From the NCBI RefSeq assembly GCF_023715205.1, contig NZ_JAMBNR010000002.1, forward strand, positions 62,001-126,000: a DNA stretch of 64,000 bases. Direction: 5' to 3'. The DNA is from Mesobacillus maritimus. GTDB taxonomy: Bacteria; Bacillota; Bacilli; Bacillales; Cytobacillaceae. A program made the translations under genes and the position numbers. Under the pieces are notes generated by a model. It was not told the origin of the DNA and made no database searches. It worked only from the letters and a program-made list of their open reading frames with translations. This document shows positions 23,997-32,983 of the stretch, piece by piece. How positions within the stretch are numbered: the stretch's first letter is position 1; the number at the start of each line of letters is the position of its first letter.

Positions 23997-25565
23997 TTGG
24001 AGATCGTGAAGGAATATCATTTTAATCGCGAAATGAAGGTGTTTAATAACCGCCCGCAACATTTGTTTCAAGTGTTAGTGAATGCAGCGGAGAAGTATCC
24101 AGAGAAAGAGGCACTTGTTTCGAACGAGAAGCGATTAACGTACAAAGAGTTTGTTACCCAATCATTGGCGATTGCAGGGAATCTTCAGCAATACGAGGTC
24201 AAGAAAGGCGACCGCATTGCTTTGCTGGTCGATAATAGCATGGAGTTTGCGTTATTGGTTTTTGCGATTGCTAAAATAGGCGCGATTTTTGTTCCATTAA
24301 ATACGAAGTTAAAAGAGAAGGAACTGAAGTATATGCTCGCTCAAAGTGAAGCAAAGGTATTGGTTTCTGATTATGAGTTTCAAAATGTAGTTGATAAATT
24401 AAAATCACATGAAGAGGTTGCTGTTCAATATTATTTTACGATTCATCCTGAAGGGAAACAGTCTGGGAGTGATTTGTCTTATGAAGAATTAACGCAACCA
24501 TCCAAGCCAACTGAGATCGAGGTAAACGAGGACGACCCAGCATACATCATGTACACGTCGGGAACAACGGGCTTGCCAAAGGGAGCAATGGGGAGTCATC
24601 TCGGGCTCGTTCATAGTGCCATGAATTATGAGCAAGTCTTTAAAACTTCAGCTGAGACGAAAACACTGATTACGATTCCTCTTTTTCATGTGACAGGGTT
24701 GATTGGGCAATTGTTTCATATGGTCCAGACCGGTGGGACATCTGTTATTATGCGAAAATACAAAACTCCTGAGTATATTAAGAGAGTAGCGGAAGAAAAT
24801 ATTACGTTTTTGTTTAATGTCCCGGCGATCTACATCATGATGATGGAACATGAAGACTTTCATTCTTATACTTACCAGAGTGTGAATTGTATTGCCTATG
24901 GTGGTGCTCCATTAGCATCTGAAACATTTTACTTGTTAAGACGGTATTTTTCGAATGCCTATTTACACAATGCCTATGGTGCAACTGAAACTCATTCGCC
25001 AACCACGTTGATGCCGCAGATTTATACAGAAGATAAAGTGAAATCAGTTGGGCTCCCTGTAACGGTAGCAGACGTTAAAATCATTGATGAGAATGGAGAT
25101 GAGTGTCCAGCAGGAAAAGTTGGGGAACTGTTGATTAAAGGGCCGATGGTGATTGAAGGCTACTGGAACAATGAAGAAGCAAATCGGAAGTCTTTTGTCG
25201 ATGGGTATTGGTGCTCGGGCGATTTAGCAACAGTGGATCAAGATGGATTTGTGTATATCATGGATCGGAAGAAAGACATGATTAACCGCGGGGGAGAAAA
25301 AATCTTTTCTATTGAGGTTGAGAATGTCTTATATGAGCACCCAGGGATTCTAGAAGCAGCGGTTGTCGGCATTCCAGATAAAATTTTTGGCGAAACCGTA
25401 AAAGCGGTCGTCGTTCCAAAAGGGCATCAAAGTTTAACATCTGATGACGTTATCCAATTTGTAGCTGAACGATTAGCGAAATACAAAGTTCCAACCGTCG
25501 TCGAATTCATGAACGAACTTCCACGAAACCCAGGAGGGAAAATTTTAAAGAATGAGATTAAATGA
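23997..25565 (+). CDS. AMP-forming acyl-CoA synthetase (fatty acid-CoA ligase-like)
   Basis: A 522-residue adenylate-forming ligase with MYTSGTTGLPKGAMGSHLG, NAYGATETHS, DRKKDMINRGGEKIFSIEVE and the catalytic lysine in LPRNPGGKILKNE. It activates a carboxylate as CoA thioester. The start is uncertain. TTG at 23997 has GGAGGGGG six bases upstream, but an ATG at 23975 with a better site (TGGAGGAAAAAAGC) reads in a frame that would join the gene if one T were removed from the seven-T run at 23992-23998. It is probably part of the adjacent catabolic and transport run; it differs clearly from the AliA-like ligase. Confidence 0.8.
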   Translation: MEIVKEYHFNREMKVFNNRPQHLFQVLVNAAEKYPEKEALVSNEKRLTYKEFVTQSLAIAGNLQQYEVKKGDRIALLVDNSMEFALLVFAIAKIGAIFVPLNTKLKEKELKYMLAQSEAKVLVSDYEFQNVVDKLKSHEEVAVQYYFTIHPEGKQSGSDLSYEELTQPSKPTEIEVNEDDPAYIMYTSGTTGLPKGAMGSHLGLVHSAMNYEQVFKTSAETKTLITIPLFHVTGLIGQLFHMVQTGGTSVIMRKYKTPEYIKRVAEENITFLFNVPAIYIMMMEHEDFHSYTYQSVNCIAYGGAPLASETFYLLRRYFSNAYLHNAYGATETHSPTTLMPQIYTEDKVKSVGLPVTVADVKIIDENGDECPAGKVGELLIKGPMVIEGYWNNEEANRKSFVDGYWCSGDLATVDQDGFVYIMDRKKDMINRGGEKIFSIEVENVLYEHPGILEAAVVGIPDKIFGETVKAVVVPKGHQSLTSDDVIQFVAERLAKYKVPTVVEFMNELPRNPGGKILKNEIK

Positions 25566-25596
25566 TGGCTTGATTAAAAAATTTTAGTCTAATGCA

Positions 25597-25613
25597 ACAG
25601 TCACTGTGACTGT
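25597..25613. repeat. Short perfect palindrome
   Basis: ACAGTCACTGTGACTGT lies between the ligase and SDR genes. A near-identical palindrome (ACAGTCACAGTGACTGT) occurs at 44824, and both share GTCACAGTGAC with the dispersed repeats. There is no T-run, so it is not a typical terminator. Confidence 0.45.
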
Positions 25614-25640
25614 AGTTCGTTTGTGGGGGGAGAGAAAAAG

Positions 25641-26408
25641 ATGGTAGCTGAGTTGTTTGATTTGCGGGGGAAGGTTGCGCTTGTGACTGGTGGTAGTAAG
25701 GGGATTGGTTTGGGAATGGCGAGGGCGCTTGGGAAGCAGGGGGCGACTGTTGCGATTGCGAGTCGGGGAATCGCGGATTTGGGGAAAGCGGAAACTCTAT
25801 TAAAAGATGAAGAAATCCATGTAAAAGCGTTCCAAGTAGATGTTACCAAGAAGAGCCAAGTGGAGAAACTTGTTAAAGATGCGGTGAAGGAATATGGAAA
25901 GATTGATATTTTAGTAAACAATGCCGGGACGAATATCCGCAAAAAGTTAATAGATATTGAGGAAGATGATTGGGATTTTATCCAGTCGACAAATTTAAAG
26001 GGAATTTTTCTAACCGGCCAGGCCGTTGCGAAGCAAATGATCAATCAAGGCAATGGCGGTAAAATCATCAATATTTCTTCGATTTTAGGTGCCATTGGGA
26101 TGAGCAATCAAACCAGCTATGCAGCGAGCAAAGGGGGCATTAATCAGTTAACGAAAGTGTGGGCGGATGAGTTAGCAGAGTATAACATTAACGTGAATGC
26201 GCTTGCGCCAGCCTATATTCGAACGCCGATGACGGAAGAATGGTTAAATGACCCAGAACGGTACGCGAATATTGTTTCGCAAACGATGGTAGGACGGGTT
26301 GGAACCTTAGAGGATTTAGTGGGCCCAGTGGTCTTTTTAGCCTCCGAAGCTTCGTCCTATATCACAGGGCAGATCTTGCATGTGGATGGCGGTTGGACAG
26401 CGAAGTAA
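25641..26408 (+). CDS. SDR-family oxidoreductase (gluconate 5-dehydrogenase-like)
   Basis: A 255-residue classical SDR: TGGSKGIGLGMARAL for the cofactor, ILVNNAGTNIRKKL, catalytic Ser in NISSILGAIG and SYAASKGGINQLTK. It ends HVDGGWTAK. The ATG at 25641 sits behind GGGGGGAGAGAAAAAG; a GTG six codons upstream is less likely. The subfamily contains gluconate 5-dehydrogenases and 3-oxoacyl reductases. Its place between an acyl-CoA ligase and a quinone oxidoreductase suggests a hydroxyacyl-CoA substrate. Confidence 0.75.
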   Translation: MVAELFDLRGKVALVTGGSKGIGLGMARALGKQGATVAIASRGIADLGKAETLLKDEEIHVKAFQVDVTKKSQVEKLVKDAVKEYGKIDILVNNAGTNIRKKLIDIEEDDWDFIQSTNLKGIFLTGQAVAKQMINQGNGGKIINISSILGAIGMSNQTSYAASKGGINQLTKVWADELAEYNINVNALAPAYIRTPMTEEWLNDPERYANIVSQTMVGRVGTLEDLVGPVVFLASEASSYITGQILHVDGGWTAK

Positions 26409-26593
26409 AACGAAGGCACGACTCAATGAAGCAGAAAACCTAGTCGATAGGATTTTAAGACACCATTTTTTCACTTAGTAAATTCAGAATATTAAGTATT
26501 TTAATCCTAAATACCTGTATATATATAGGACGAAATGCCAATTTTTTGACCATTGAAATGATAACGCTTACTAAAAGAGTTAGGGGGGATCAT

Positions 26594-27577
26594 TTGAAAG
26601 CGATACTAACCAATGGATACGGTGGGACAGACGTTTTGTATCTAGGGGAACATCCTGAGCCCGTGCCAAAAGAAAACGAGGTAAAAGTCCGGATAAAAGC
26701 AACAGCGTTAAACCGAGCTGATCTACTCCAAAGACAAGGATTGTATCCACCACCACCAGGAGCAACGTCGATTATTGGACTTGAAATGGCTGGGGTGATT
26801 GAGGAAGTAGGTTCGCAGGTACAGAATTGGAAAATAGGCGACCGTGTTTTCTCTCTGCTGCCCGGAGGGGGCTATGCAGAAAAAGTGACAGTGCCTGCCG
26901 ATCTGTTGATGCCTACACCTGTTGAATTATCCGATGTGGAGGGTGCTGCAATCGCCGAAACGTATTTAACGGCCTATTTGAATTTAGTTTGGATTGGTGG
27001 GTTAACGAATGAGAAAACCGTTCTTGTGCATGCGGGGGCAAGTGGTGTTGGGACTTCAGCGATTCAACTAATCAAACAAATGGGAGCCCGGTCAATTGTC
27101 ACGGTAAGAAGCAGAGAAAAGGCAGAGTTTTGTCGGTCGCTTGGAGCGGATGTAGTGTTGATTGGGAAAGAAGGATTTTCGGAGGAAATATTAAACCTCA
27201 CGGACAATCATGGGGTTGATTTGATTTTAGATTGTGTCGGTGCCTCTTATTGGCAGGATAACTTAAAATCAATCTCCATGGGTGGAAAACTCATTGTCAT
27301 TGGAGTCATGGGCGGGGGCAATGTCGAAAACGTCCCGTTAATGGAATTAATTAAAAGAAGAATCAGTATCGTGGGCTCGAGCTTACGTTCACAACCGGAG
27401 GAAGAAAAAATCAACCTCAGCCAAGAATTTGCTCGAACGATGCTTCCACATTTTAAAACAGGAAACCTTAGAACGGTGGTCGATAGGGTTTTTAACTGGG
27501 AGGATGTTCAAGAGGCTCACACTTACATGGAACGAAATGAAAATATTGGGAAAATCATATTAAAAGTCTTTAGCTGA
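26594..27577 (+). CDS. NAD(P)H:quinone oxidoreductase, PIG3/zeta-crystallin type
   Basis: A 327-residue zinc-free medium-chain dehydrogenase/reductase. The start KAILTNGYGGTDVLYLGEHP, then NRADLLQRQGLYPPPPGATS and the nucleotide-binding VLVHAGASGVGTSAIQL, are typical of PIG3-family quinone reductases. TTG at 26594 behind AGGGGGGATCAT is preferred to an ATG 16 codons upstream, because KAILxNGYGG is the normal beginning. It may reduce enoyl-CoA or quinone substrates. It directly precedes the ABC transporter operon. Confidence 0.8.
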   Translation: MKAILTNGYGGTDVLYLGEHPEPVPKENEVKVRIKATALNRADLLQRQGLYPPPPGATSIIGLEMAGVIEEVGSQVQNWKIGDRVFSLLPGGGYAEKVTVPADLLMPTPVELSDVEGAAIAETYLTAYLNLVWIGGLTNEKTVLVHAGASGVGTSAIQLIKQMGARSIVTVRSREKAEFCRSLGADVVLIGKEGFSEEILNLTDNHGVDLILDCVGASYWQDNLKSISMGGKLIVIGVMGGGNVENVPLMELIKRRISIVGSSLRSQPEEEKINLSQEFARTMLPHFKTGNLRTVVDRVFNWEDVQEAHTYMERNENIGKIILKVFS

Positions 27578-27605
27578 TTAAACAACTAAAATGAGGTGAC
27601 CAGCG

Positions 27606-28844
27606 ATGGTAATAAAGCGAAAGAAAAAAGGAATAGGTTTCGCCCTTTCAATGATTCTAATCTTAAGTGTGTTTTTAGCAGCCTGTAATTCGGACTCAGA
27701 CTCTGGTTCTTCAGATGGTGACAACGAAACAATTAAAGTTGGGATTATCGGTGCTTTCCAATTGGCAGCAGGAAAAGAAATTAAAGACGCTGCAGAGTTA
27801 GCGGTAAAAGAAATCAATGAAAATGGAGGCGTTTTAGGGAAAAAGCTGGAGGCTGTGTATGCAGATACGAAAGCAAACCCTGAAGAAGGCCGTGCTGTGG
27901 TGGAACGGTTATTGTACCAAGATGAAGTGGACTTTATTGTTGGCGAGCATCGGAGTGAGGTGGCGTTAGCTGTTCAACCGGTTATTATGGAAAGCAAAAA
28001 AATATTTGTAAACACTGGCTCCGCTTCACCATTGGTAACAGAAGCGGTAAAAGAAGATTACGAGTTTAATAAATATACGTTTCGGCCGATGATGGATTCG
28101 ACTCAATTAGGGGAGGGATTTTTGAATCAATTTGCACAGATGGTCGAAACAGAAGGCTATGAAAAAGTCGCGTTAATTGCTGAAACAGCGGTGTGGGTCG
28201 ATCCAATCGTTGAAACATTTGAAAAGCAGTTTGGGGATAAAGTCGTGTTGGTGGAACGTCCAGCTACCGATACGGAAGATTTTTCAATCGAATTATCAAA
28301 GCTAAAGGATAGTGGCGCAGAAGTCGCGATGACATTATTCTCAGCAAACCAAGGCATTGTGTTTGCGAAACAATGGGCGGAAAGACAAATTCCTGTGGAA
28401 ATTACAGGCTACAATGTTCAAGCGCAAAGTCCTGAATTCTGGAATCAAACGGAAGGGAAAGCGAACGGACTGTTAACGTGGAAACATGGGGTACGTTCGG
28501 AAATCACCGAGAAATCCATTCCATTCTGGGATAACTTCACCGAAGACTATGGCCGCACTCCTGGACCGTATACCGGGATTACAGCTTATGACGGAGTACT
28601 AGTGATGGCGGATGCGATCAACAAAGCGGGGACTGTAAATTCAGTTGAGCTTGTAAAGACATTAGAAAGTGAAACATTTGTCGGGGCATCAGGAAATATC
28701 AAATTTAGAGAAGATCATGGCTATACAATTGGCGAAGACTTTGTCCCATTCACCTATATTCAATGGCAAGATGGTGAAATGGGTGTTGTTGGTCCAGAAA
28801 GTGTTGCCACGGATGAAATCATTAAACCTGAATGGATTAAATAG
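27606..28844 (+). CDS. ABC importer substrate-binding lipoprotein (LivK/type 1 periplasmic-binding fold)
   Basis: A 412-residue extracellular lipoprotein. The signal peptide ends in the lipobox LAAC with Cys27. The mature start ETIKVGIIGAFQLAAGKEIK is the usual Peripla_BP_6 opening. VYADTKANPEEGRAVVERLL and TAYDGVLVMADAINKAG are also conserved. It delivers ligand to the two permeases encoded next. In this branch ligands include branched-chain amino acids, urea, amides and aromatic or alicyclic acids. Neighbouring acyl-CoA ligases favour a carboxylic acid. GAGGTGACCAGCG precedes the ATG. Confidence 0.85.
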   Translation: MVIKRKKKGIGFALSMILILSVFLAACNSDSDSGSSDGDNETIKVGIIGAFQLAAGKEIKDAAELAVKEINENGGVLGKKLEAVYADTKANPEEGRAVVERLLYQDEVDFIVGEHRSEVALAVQPVIMESKKIFVNTGSASPLVTEAVKEDYEFNKYTFRPMMDSTQLGEGFLNQFAQMVETEGYEKVALIAETAVWVDPIVETFEKQFGDKVVLVERPATDTEDFSIELSKLKDSGAEVAMTLFSANQGIVFAKQWAERQIPVEITGYNVQAQSPEFWNQTEGKANGLLTWKHGVRSEITEKSIPFWDNFTEDYGRTPGPYTGITAYDGVLVMADAINKAGTVNSVELVKTLESETFVGASGNIKFREDHGYTIGEDFVPFTYIQWQDGEMGVVGPESVATDEIIKPEWIK

Positions 28845-28862
28845 ACAGTAGGGAGGTTTCGT

Positions 28863-29720
28863 ATGGTTGCCGACATCATCGTCTTTGGGGCCATCTGGAC
28901 AGCAATTTATTCGATGATTGCCCTTGGATTTTCACTCATTTTTGGCGTTGCAAAAATCATGAATCTCTCACACGGTGCGTTCTTTATGTTTGCCTGCTAT
29001 GCAGCATACTATTTGTCTTCATCAGGCCTGGGGCTATTTTGGGTAGCCCTTGGCGCAATTGTCATCACCATTATTTTAGCGATTGTCAGTTATTTAGGCA
29101 TCATCAAACCAATGAGAAACTCGCTCACCCAAGTGTTGATTCTGACTTTTGCGTTTGCGATGTTTTTAGAACAAATTATCGTGATTACTTTTGGTCCTGA
29201 ACCTAGATATGTTCCTTCGATGTTAGAAGGAGGGATGAGTATCCTTGGGGTCCGTGTGACACATCAGCAAGTCTTGGCGTTTGTGATTACGATTGTGCTG
29301 ATTCTATTTTTATGGTGGCTGTTAAGTCGAACCAATATGGGACGGATTATTCGGGCTGTTTCGCAGGACAGAGAAATGGCTTCAATGCTTGGGATTAATG
29401 CCGAAAAAATCTTCATCTTCGTGATGGGATTATCGGCAGCTTTTGCAGCGGTTGCGGGGTTACTTGTCGCCCCGTTTTTAACGGTTACGCCTGCAATGGG
29501 GTGGTCACCGATTCTCGCTGCGTTTACGATTGTTGTTCTTGGCGGGCTCGGAAATGTCTGGGGTACACTGATCGGTGCTTTTATCGTGGCCTATGCAGAA
29601 ATGATTACCTCTTACGCTTTTAATCCACAACTAAAAGAAGCCGTAACCTTCACAATTATGATTTTAGCGTTAATGTATCGACCAAATGGCCTGTTCTCAA
29701 AGGGGGTAAGCGATGCATGA
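28863..29720 (+). CDS. livH: ABC importer permease, LivH family
   Basis: A 285-residue membrane protein with about eight helices, first of the two permeases of the importer. It shows the LivH features GFSLIFGVAKIMNLSHGAFF near the start and GLGNVWGTLIGAFIVAYAE, the coupling region, near the C-terminus. TAGGGAGGTTTCGT precedes the ATG. Its end overlaps the next permease by four bases (ATGA), so the two are translationally coupled. Confidence 0.87.
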   Translation: MVADIIVFGAIWTAIYSMIALGFSLIFGVAKIMNLSHGAFFMFACYAAYYLSSSGLGLFWVALGAIVITIILAIVSYLGIIKPMRNSLTQVLILTFAFAMFLEQIIVITFGPEPRYVPSMLEGGMSILGVRVTHQQVLAFVITIVLILFLWWLLSRTNMGRIIRAVSQDREMASMLGINAEKIFIFVMGLSAAFAAVAGLLVAPFLTVTPAMGWSPILAAFTIVVLGGLGNVWGTLIGAFIVAYAEMITSYAFNPQLKEAVTFTIMILALMYRPNGLFSKGVSDA

Positions 29721-30706
29721 TCAAAAAGTATAAAGGTTCGCTTGGGATCATCACGTTGCTTACAGTCACCTTGGCGATTTTTCCATTCATAAACGATTCG
29801 TTTTATCTGATTTCGATTTTAACATTGGCCAATCTTTATGCTGTGTTTGTGGTAAGTTGGGACATTGTTTCCGGTTTTACTGGAAAATTGAATTTAGGGC
29901 ACGCGCTCTTTATCGGGATCGGGGCCTATTCCGTAGGAATTCTACACGATTCTCTCGGTTTGATTTTATCGATTTTGGTAGGGGTTGTTTTGTCCATTTT
30001 AGTTGCGTTTATCATTGGGAAGCCGACGATGAAACTACATGGCCCATTTTTTTCGTTAACTACAATGGTGTTGCCCTTAATTTTGTTTCAATTAGCATAC
30101 ACATATCGAAACTTGACCGGCGGAGAGTTTGGTCTGAATGTTTCCGTTCCACTAAGTAGAATGGAATTATACTATGTAACCTTAGCGTATATGTTTATTT
30201 CCGTGCTAATCATCTTCTTTATCTCAAGATCCCGAACAGGAAAGATTCTGTTGGCGATCAAAGAAGATGAAACAGCTTGTTCAGCTATTGGAAATAACGT
30301 GGAACGTTATAAATTAATGGCTTTTTTGATTAGTGCATTCTTTGCTGGATTGGGTGGAGGCTTGCTTGCTCTTTATCTCCGTCATGTAGGTCCTAATGTG
30401 TTTGAACTATGGCAATCCGCAACAATATTAATTATGGGGATCGTTGGCGGGATGGGGACGATCATTGGGCCATTTTTATCTGCCTATGGATTGACCTTTT
30501 TATCAGAATGGCTTCGTGGTACAGAGGAGTATCAAGATTTAATTTATGCCGGACTGTTAATTCTATCGATCTTAATTTTACCAAACGGATTGGCTAGTGT
30601 CGGAGCATATGTGAAAAGAAAATTCAAGGAAAGGGGGAAAGGGACCGATGACAATGTTTCAAGTCGAGAACTTAACGAAAGTTTACGGAAAAGTGAGAGC
30701 GGTTGA
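29717..30706 (+). CDS. livM: ABC importer permease, LivM family
   Basis: A 329-residue membrane protein with about eight to ten helices. SGFTGKLNLGHALFIGIGAY is the LivM signature and GGMGTIIGPFLSAYGL is the coupling loop. It overlaps LivH by four bases. Its hydrophilic 3' end (ERGKGTDDNVSSRELNESL) overlaps the first ATPase gene by 59 bases. It pairs with LivH to form the channel. Confidence 0.87.
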   Translation: MIKKYKGSLGIITLLTVTLAIFPFINDSFYLISILTLANLYAVFVVSWDIVSGFTGKLNLGHALFIGIGAYSVGILHDSLGLILSILVGVVLSILVAFIIGKPTMKLHGPFFSLTTMVLPLILFQLAYTYRNLTGGEFGLNVSVPLSRMELYYVTLAYMFISVLIIFFISRSRTGKILLAIKEDETACSAIGNNVERYKLMAFLISAFFAGLGGGLLALYLRHVGPNVFELWQSATILIMGIVGGMGTIIGPFLSAYGLTFLSEWLRGTEEYQDLIYAGLLILSILILPNGLASVGAYVKRKFKERGKGTDDNVSSRELNESLRKSESG

Positions 30707-31382
30707 TGATGTTTCATTTTCAATCCAGAAAGGGGAATTTGTTGGCATCATTGGCCCTAATGGTGCCGGTAAAACAACATTGTTTCATTTAATCAGCGGT
30801 GTCCAGCCTCCGACTTCAGGTAAAGTAATCTTAAATAATGAAGAAATTACAGGAAAAGCTCCACATCTGATTGTGCAAAAAGGCTTAACGCGAACGTTTC
30901 AGGTGCCGCGACCTTTCCAAGAGTTAACGGTACATGAAAATGTAGAAATTGTGAAATCCTCAAAACTCTCTGTACATGAACAAGCAAAACAAATCGACCA
31001 CCTTCTTCAGCAAGTTGGACTAGGCAGTCGCCAGAGTCAATTAGCGGGCAGCTTGCCGCAAGGGGATTTACGTAGGCTTGAAATGGCGAGGGCATTGGCA
31101 ACGAATCCGGATTTATTGCTATTAGATGAACCATTTGCCGGTTTGAATACAGCTGAGATTGAGAGTTTATCAGAGTTGCTGCTGCAGATGCACGACGAAG
31201 GAATTACAATTATCATCATTGAGCACAAACTAAAAGCGTTGATGAAAATGGTCAAACGCGTGATAGCAATCAACTTTGGACAATTGATTGCGGATGATAT
31301 TCCGCAAGAAGTCGTCAACAATGAACAAGTGTTAAAAGCGTATCTTGGTGATAGGAGTTGGGATTTTGCTTACAATCACTAA
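30648..31382 (+). CDS. livG: ABC importer ATPase, LivG family
   Basis: A 244-residue ATPase: Walker A GPNGAGKT, Q-loop, RTFQVPRPFQELTVHENV and Walker B LLLLDEPFAGLN. The ABC signature is degenerate, reading GSLPQGDLRRLEMARAL (normally LSxGxxR), so SLPQGD replaces LSYGQ; this is tolerated in some LivG proteins. The gene starts inside LivM behind AAGGGGGAAAGGGACCG; a second ATG two codons on is possible. It powers the importer with LivF. Confidence 0.85.
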   Translation: MTMFQVENLTKVYGKVRAVDDVSFSIQKGEFVGIIGPNGAGKTTLFHLISGVQPPTSGKVILNNEEITGKAPHLIVQKGLTRTFQVPRPFQELTVHENVEIVKSSKLSVHEQAKQIDHLLQQVGLGSRQSQLAGSLPQGDLRRLEMARALATNPDLLLLDEPFAGLNTAEIESLSELLLQMHDEGITIIIIEHKLKALMKMVKRVIAINFGQLIADDIPQEVVNNEQVLKAYLGDRSWDFAYNH

Positions 31383-32070
31383 TCTTTCGGCAGGCTATGG
31401 AAAAGCCGTCGTCATCAATCAATTGAACCTTGAGGTTAAGGAAGGGGAAATGATGTCCATTATTGGCCCGAATGGAGCAGGGAAAACCACTCTATTGCGG
31501 TGTATCAATGGGCTGGTTCCTGCGAATTCTGGGGACATCACCTTTGAAGGGAAATCGATTAAAAAGCTGCCTACTCACAAAATTGCGCGCTTAGGGATCA
31601 CCCATTGCCCAGAAGGACGCCGGCCATTTCCGGAAATGAGCGTTTATGAAAATTTGAAAATGGGCGGGCTGCAGTTAAACAACGACCAGTTCAATGAACG
31701 ATTGGAATATGTGTACAGCTTGTTTCCAATTCTAAAAGAGCGGAAAAGTCAGTATGCGGGTACGATGTCAGGCGGACAGCAGCAAATGGTTGCCATCGGT
31801 AGGGCCTTAATGACCTCACCAAAACTATTAATACTTGATGAACCTTCGATTGGTTTGGCACCCATTGTTGTCGATGAAATCTTTGAACAAATCAAAATCA
31901 TTAAGGAAAGCGGAGTAACAATCTTGCTGGTGGAACAAAACGTCGATGTCGCCTTAAAAGTAACCGATAAAATTGCGGTAATGGATAACGGGCAAATCTC
32001 GTTTATAGGGAACCCAGCTGAGTTAGTGAAGGATGCTAGTTTGCGAGAGATTTATTTGGGGATCGGGTGA
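31366..32070 (+). CDS. livF: ABC importer ATPase, LivF family
   Basis: A 234-residue ATPase with Walker A GPNGAGKTT, HCPEGRRPFPEMSVYENLKM typical of LivF, signature TMSGGQQQM and Walker B LLILDEPSIGLAP. The TTG at 31366 (LTITNLSAGYGKAV) behind GGAGTTGGGATT gives the normal LivF length; it lies inside the LivG gene. Last gene of the five-gene transporter operon, followed by a terminator. Confidence 0.86.
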   Translation: MLTITNLSAGYGKAVVINQLNLEVKEGEMMSIIGPNGAGKTTLLRCINGLVPANSGDITFEGKSIKKLPTHKIARLGITHCPEGRRPFPEMSVYENLKMGGLQLNNDQFNERLEYVYSLFPILKERKSQYAGTMSGGQQQMVAIGRALMTSPKLLILDEPSIGLAPIVVDEIFEQIKIIKESGVTILLVEQNVDVALKVTDKIAVMDNGQISFIGNPAELVKDASLREIYLGIG

Positions 32071-32090
32071 TACCGACAATAAGGAAAGTT

Positions 32091-32121
32091 GGAGAAACCG
32101 AATGTGGTTTCTCCTGTTTTT
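32091..32121 (+). terminator. Rho-independent terminator of the transporter operon
   Basis: GGAGAAACC pairs with GGTTTCTCC across a short loop, followed by TGTTTTTG. Confidence 0.82.
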
Positions 32122-32212
32122 GTTAGTTTGAGTGAAAAATAGGGGAATTCACCTAATTGAGGGGGACAATGGGTTGTTGTATCCCCAACAATTATCTAAT
32201 AAAAGATTTTGA

Positions 32213-32402
32213 AATAAGCGGAAATTTTTCGGTTAGATTGCAGTAGAGTGCTTTTTAGAATGGATTTAAGCGGAGGTTTTCCGATTAAGCAAAGCAAAAT
32301 TACCCATTTTCACGTTTTTTTAAGTCGCTAGTCGGAATTTTTCCGTACATTAAAGCCCTTTTCAGTACTATTTTCTAATTAAGCGAAATTTCTCCGCTTA
32401 TT
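32213..32402. repeat. Cluster of degenerate AAGCGGAAATTT hairpin repeats
   Basis: The roughly 590-base gap between the transporter terminator and the PadR gene has no gene. It holds four imperfect palindromes of one type: TAAGCGGAAATTTTTCGGTTA (about 32214), TTAAGCGGAGGTTTTCCGAT (about 32266), TCGGAATTTTTCCGTA (32332) and TTAAGCGAAATTTCTCCGCT (about 32379). Each can fold as a small hairpin with a TTAAGCGGAAA arm. They resemble short interspersed palindromes rather than regulator sites. Confidence 0.5.
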
Positions 32403-32603
32403 GATCAAACCATGCTGATTCCCGCTACTAGGTCAGTGAAGGGGATGCTTTTTATCGTTGTTGGGCAGGGAGGAGAATATTGCGGGACGTTAGTTAACAG
32501 GTAATCAAAGATGGAGTAGCATGAACTATCCTCTTATTTTTTCCTAAAATGTATCTGGTGTGAATATTGATACTTTAAAAAATTCAAACAGCTTCTGGAT
32601 TAA

Positions 32604-32652
32604 TATATCACTTTATGATATATTCTTTTTAGATATATCATAAAGTGATATA
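32604..32652. promoter_or_regulatory. Double-palindrome operator upstream of padR
   Basis: A perfect 20-base inverted repeat (TATATCACTTTATGATATAT, nine-base spacer, and its complement) ends 13 bases before the PadR start. Each arm is itself a palindrome of the form ATATCA-N5-TGATAT, so two dimer sites lie back to back. PadR repressors usually bind ATGT/ACAT-type palindromes over their own promoters. Autoregulation by the adjacent PadR protein is inferred. Confidence 0.65.
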
Positions 32653-32665
32653 AAGGAGGGTAAGA

Positions 32666-32983
32666 GTGAAACAAATTGAACAATTGACCGACTCTGTATT
32701 CTACATTATGGCTGCGCTAACGACACCACGTCATGGCTACGCTGTTATGAATTTAATCGAAGAAACTACAAAAGGAACTGTTAGTATCGGACCTGCTTCA
32801 ATGTATACAATCATTAAAAAATTACTTCAACAAGAGTTTATTTACTTATACGATGATTCAGACTCACGCAGGAAGACTTATCTTCTAACGGAGAAAGGCC
32901 GAGAAGTATTAACAGAGGATATTGAACGCCGAAAAGTGATGATCCAATTAGCAGAAAACGGGTTAAAGGAGGAGCAGTCGTGA
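32666..32983 (+). CDS. PadR-family transcriptional regulator
   Basis: A 105-residue winged-helix repressor. LTDSVFYIMAALTTPRHGYA is the standard PadR opening; GPASMYTIIKKLLQQEFI is the recognition helix region and RRKTYLLTEKGREVL the wing. GTG start behind GGAGGGTAAGA. The stop overlaps the start of the DUF2812 gene (GTGA), the usual arrangement for this regulator/target pair. The upstream double palindrome is its probable operator. Confidence 0.87.
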   Translation: MKQIEQLTDSVFYIMAALTTPRHGYAVMNLIEETTKGTVSIGPASMYTIIKKLLQQEFIYLYDDSDSRRKTYLLTEKGREVLTEDIERRKVMIQLAENGLKEEQS

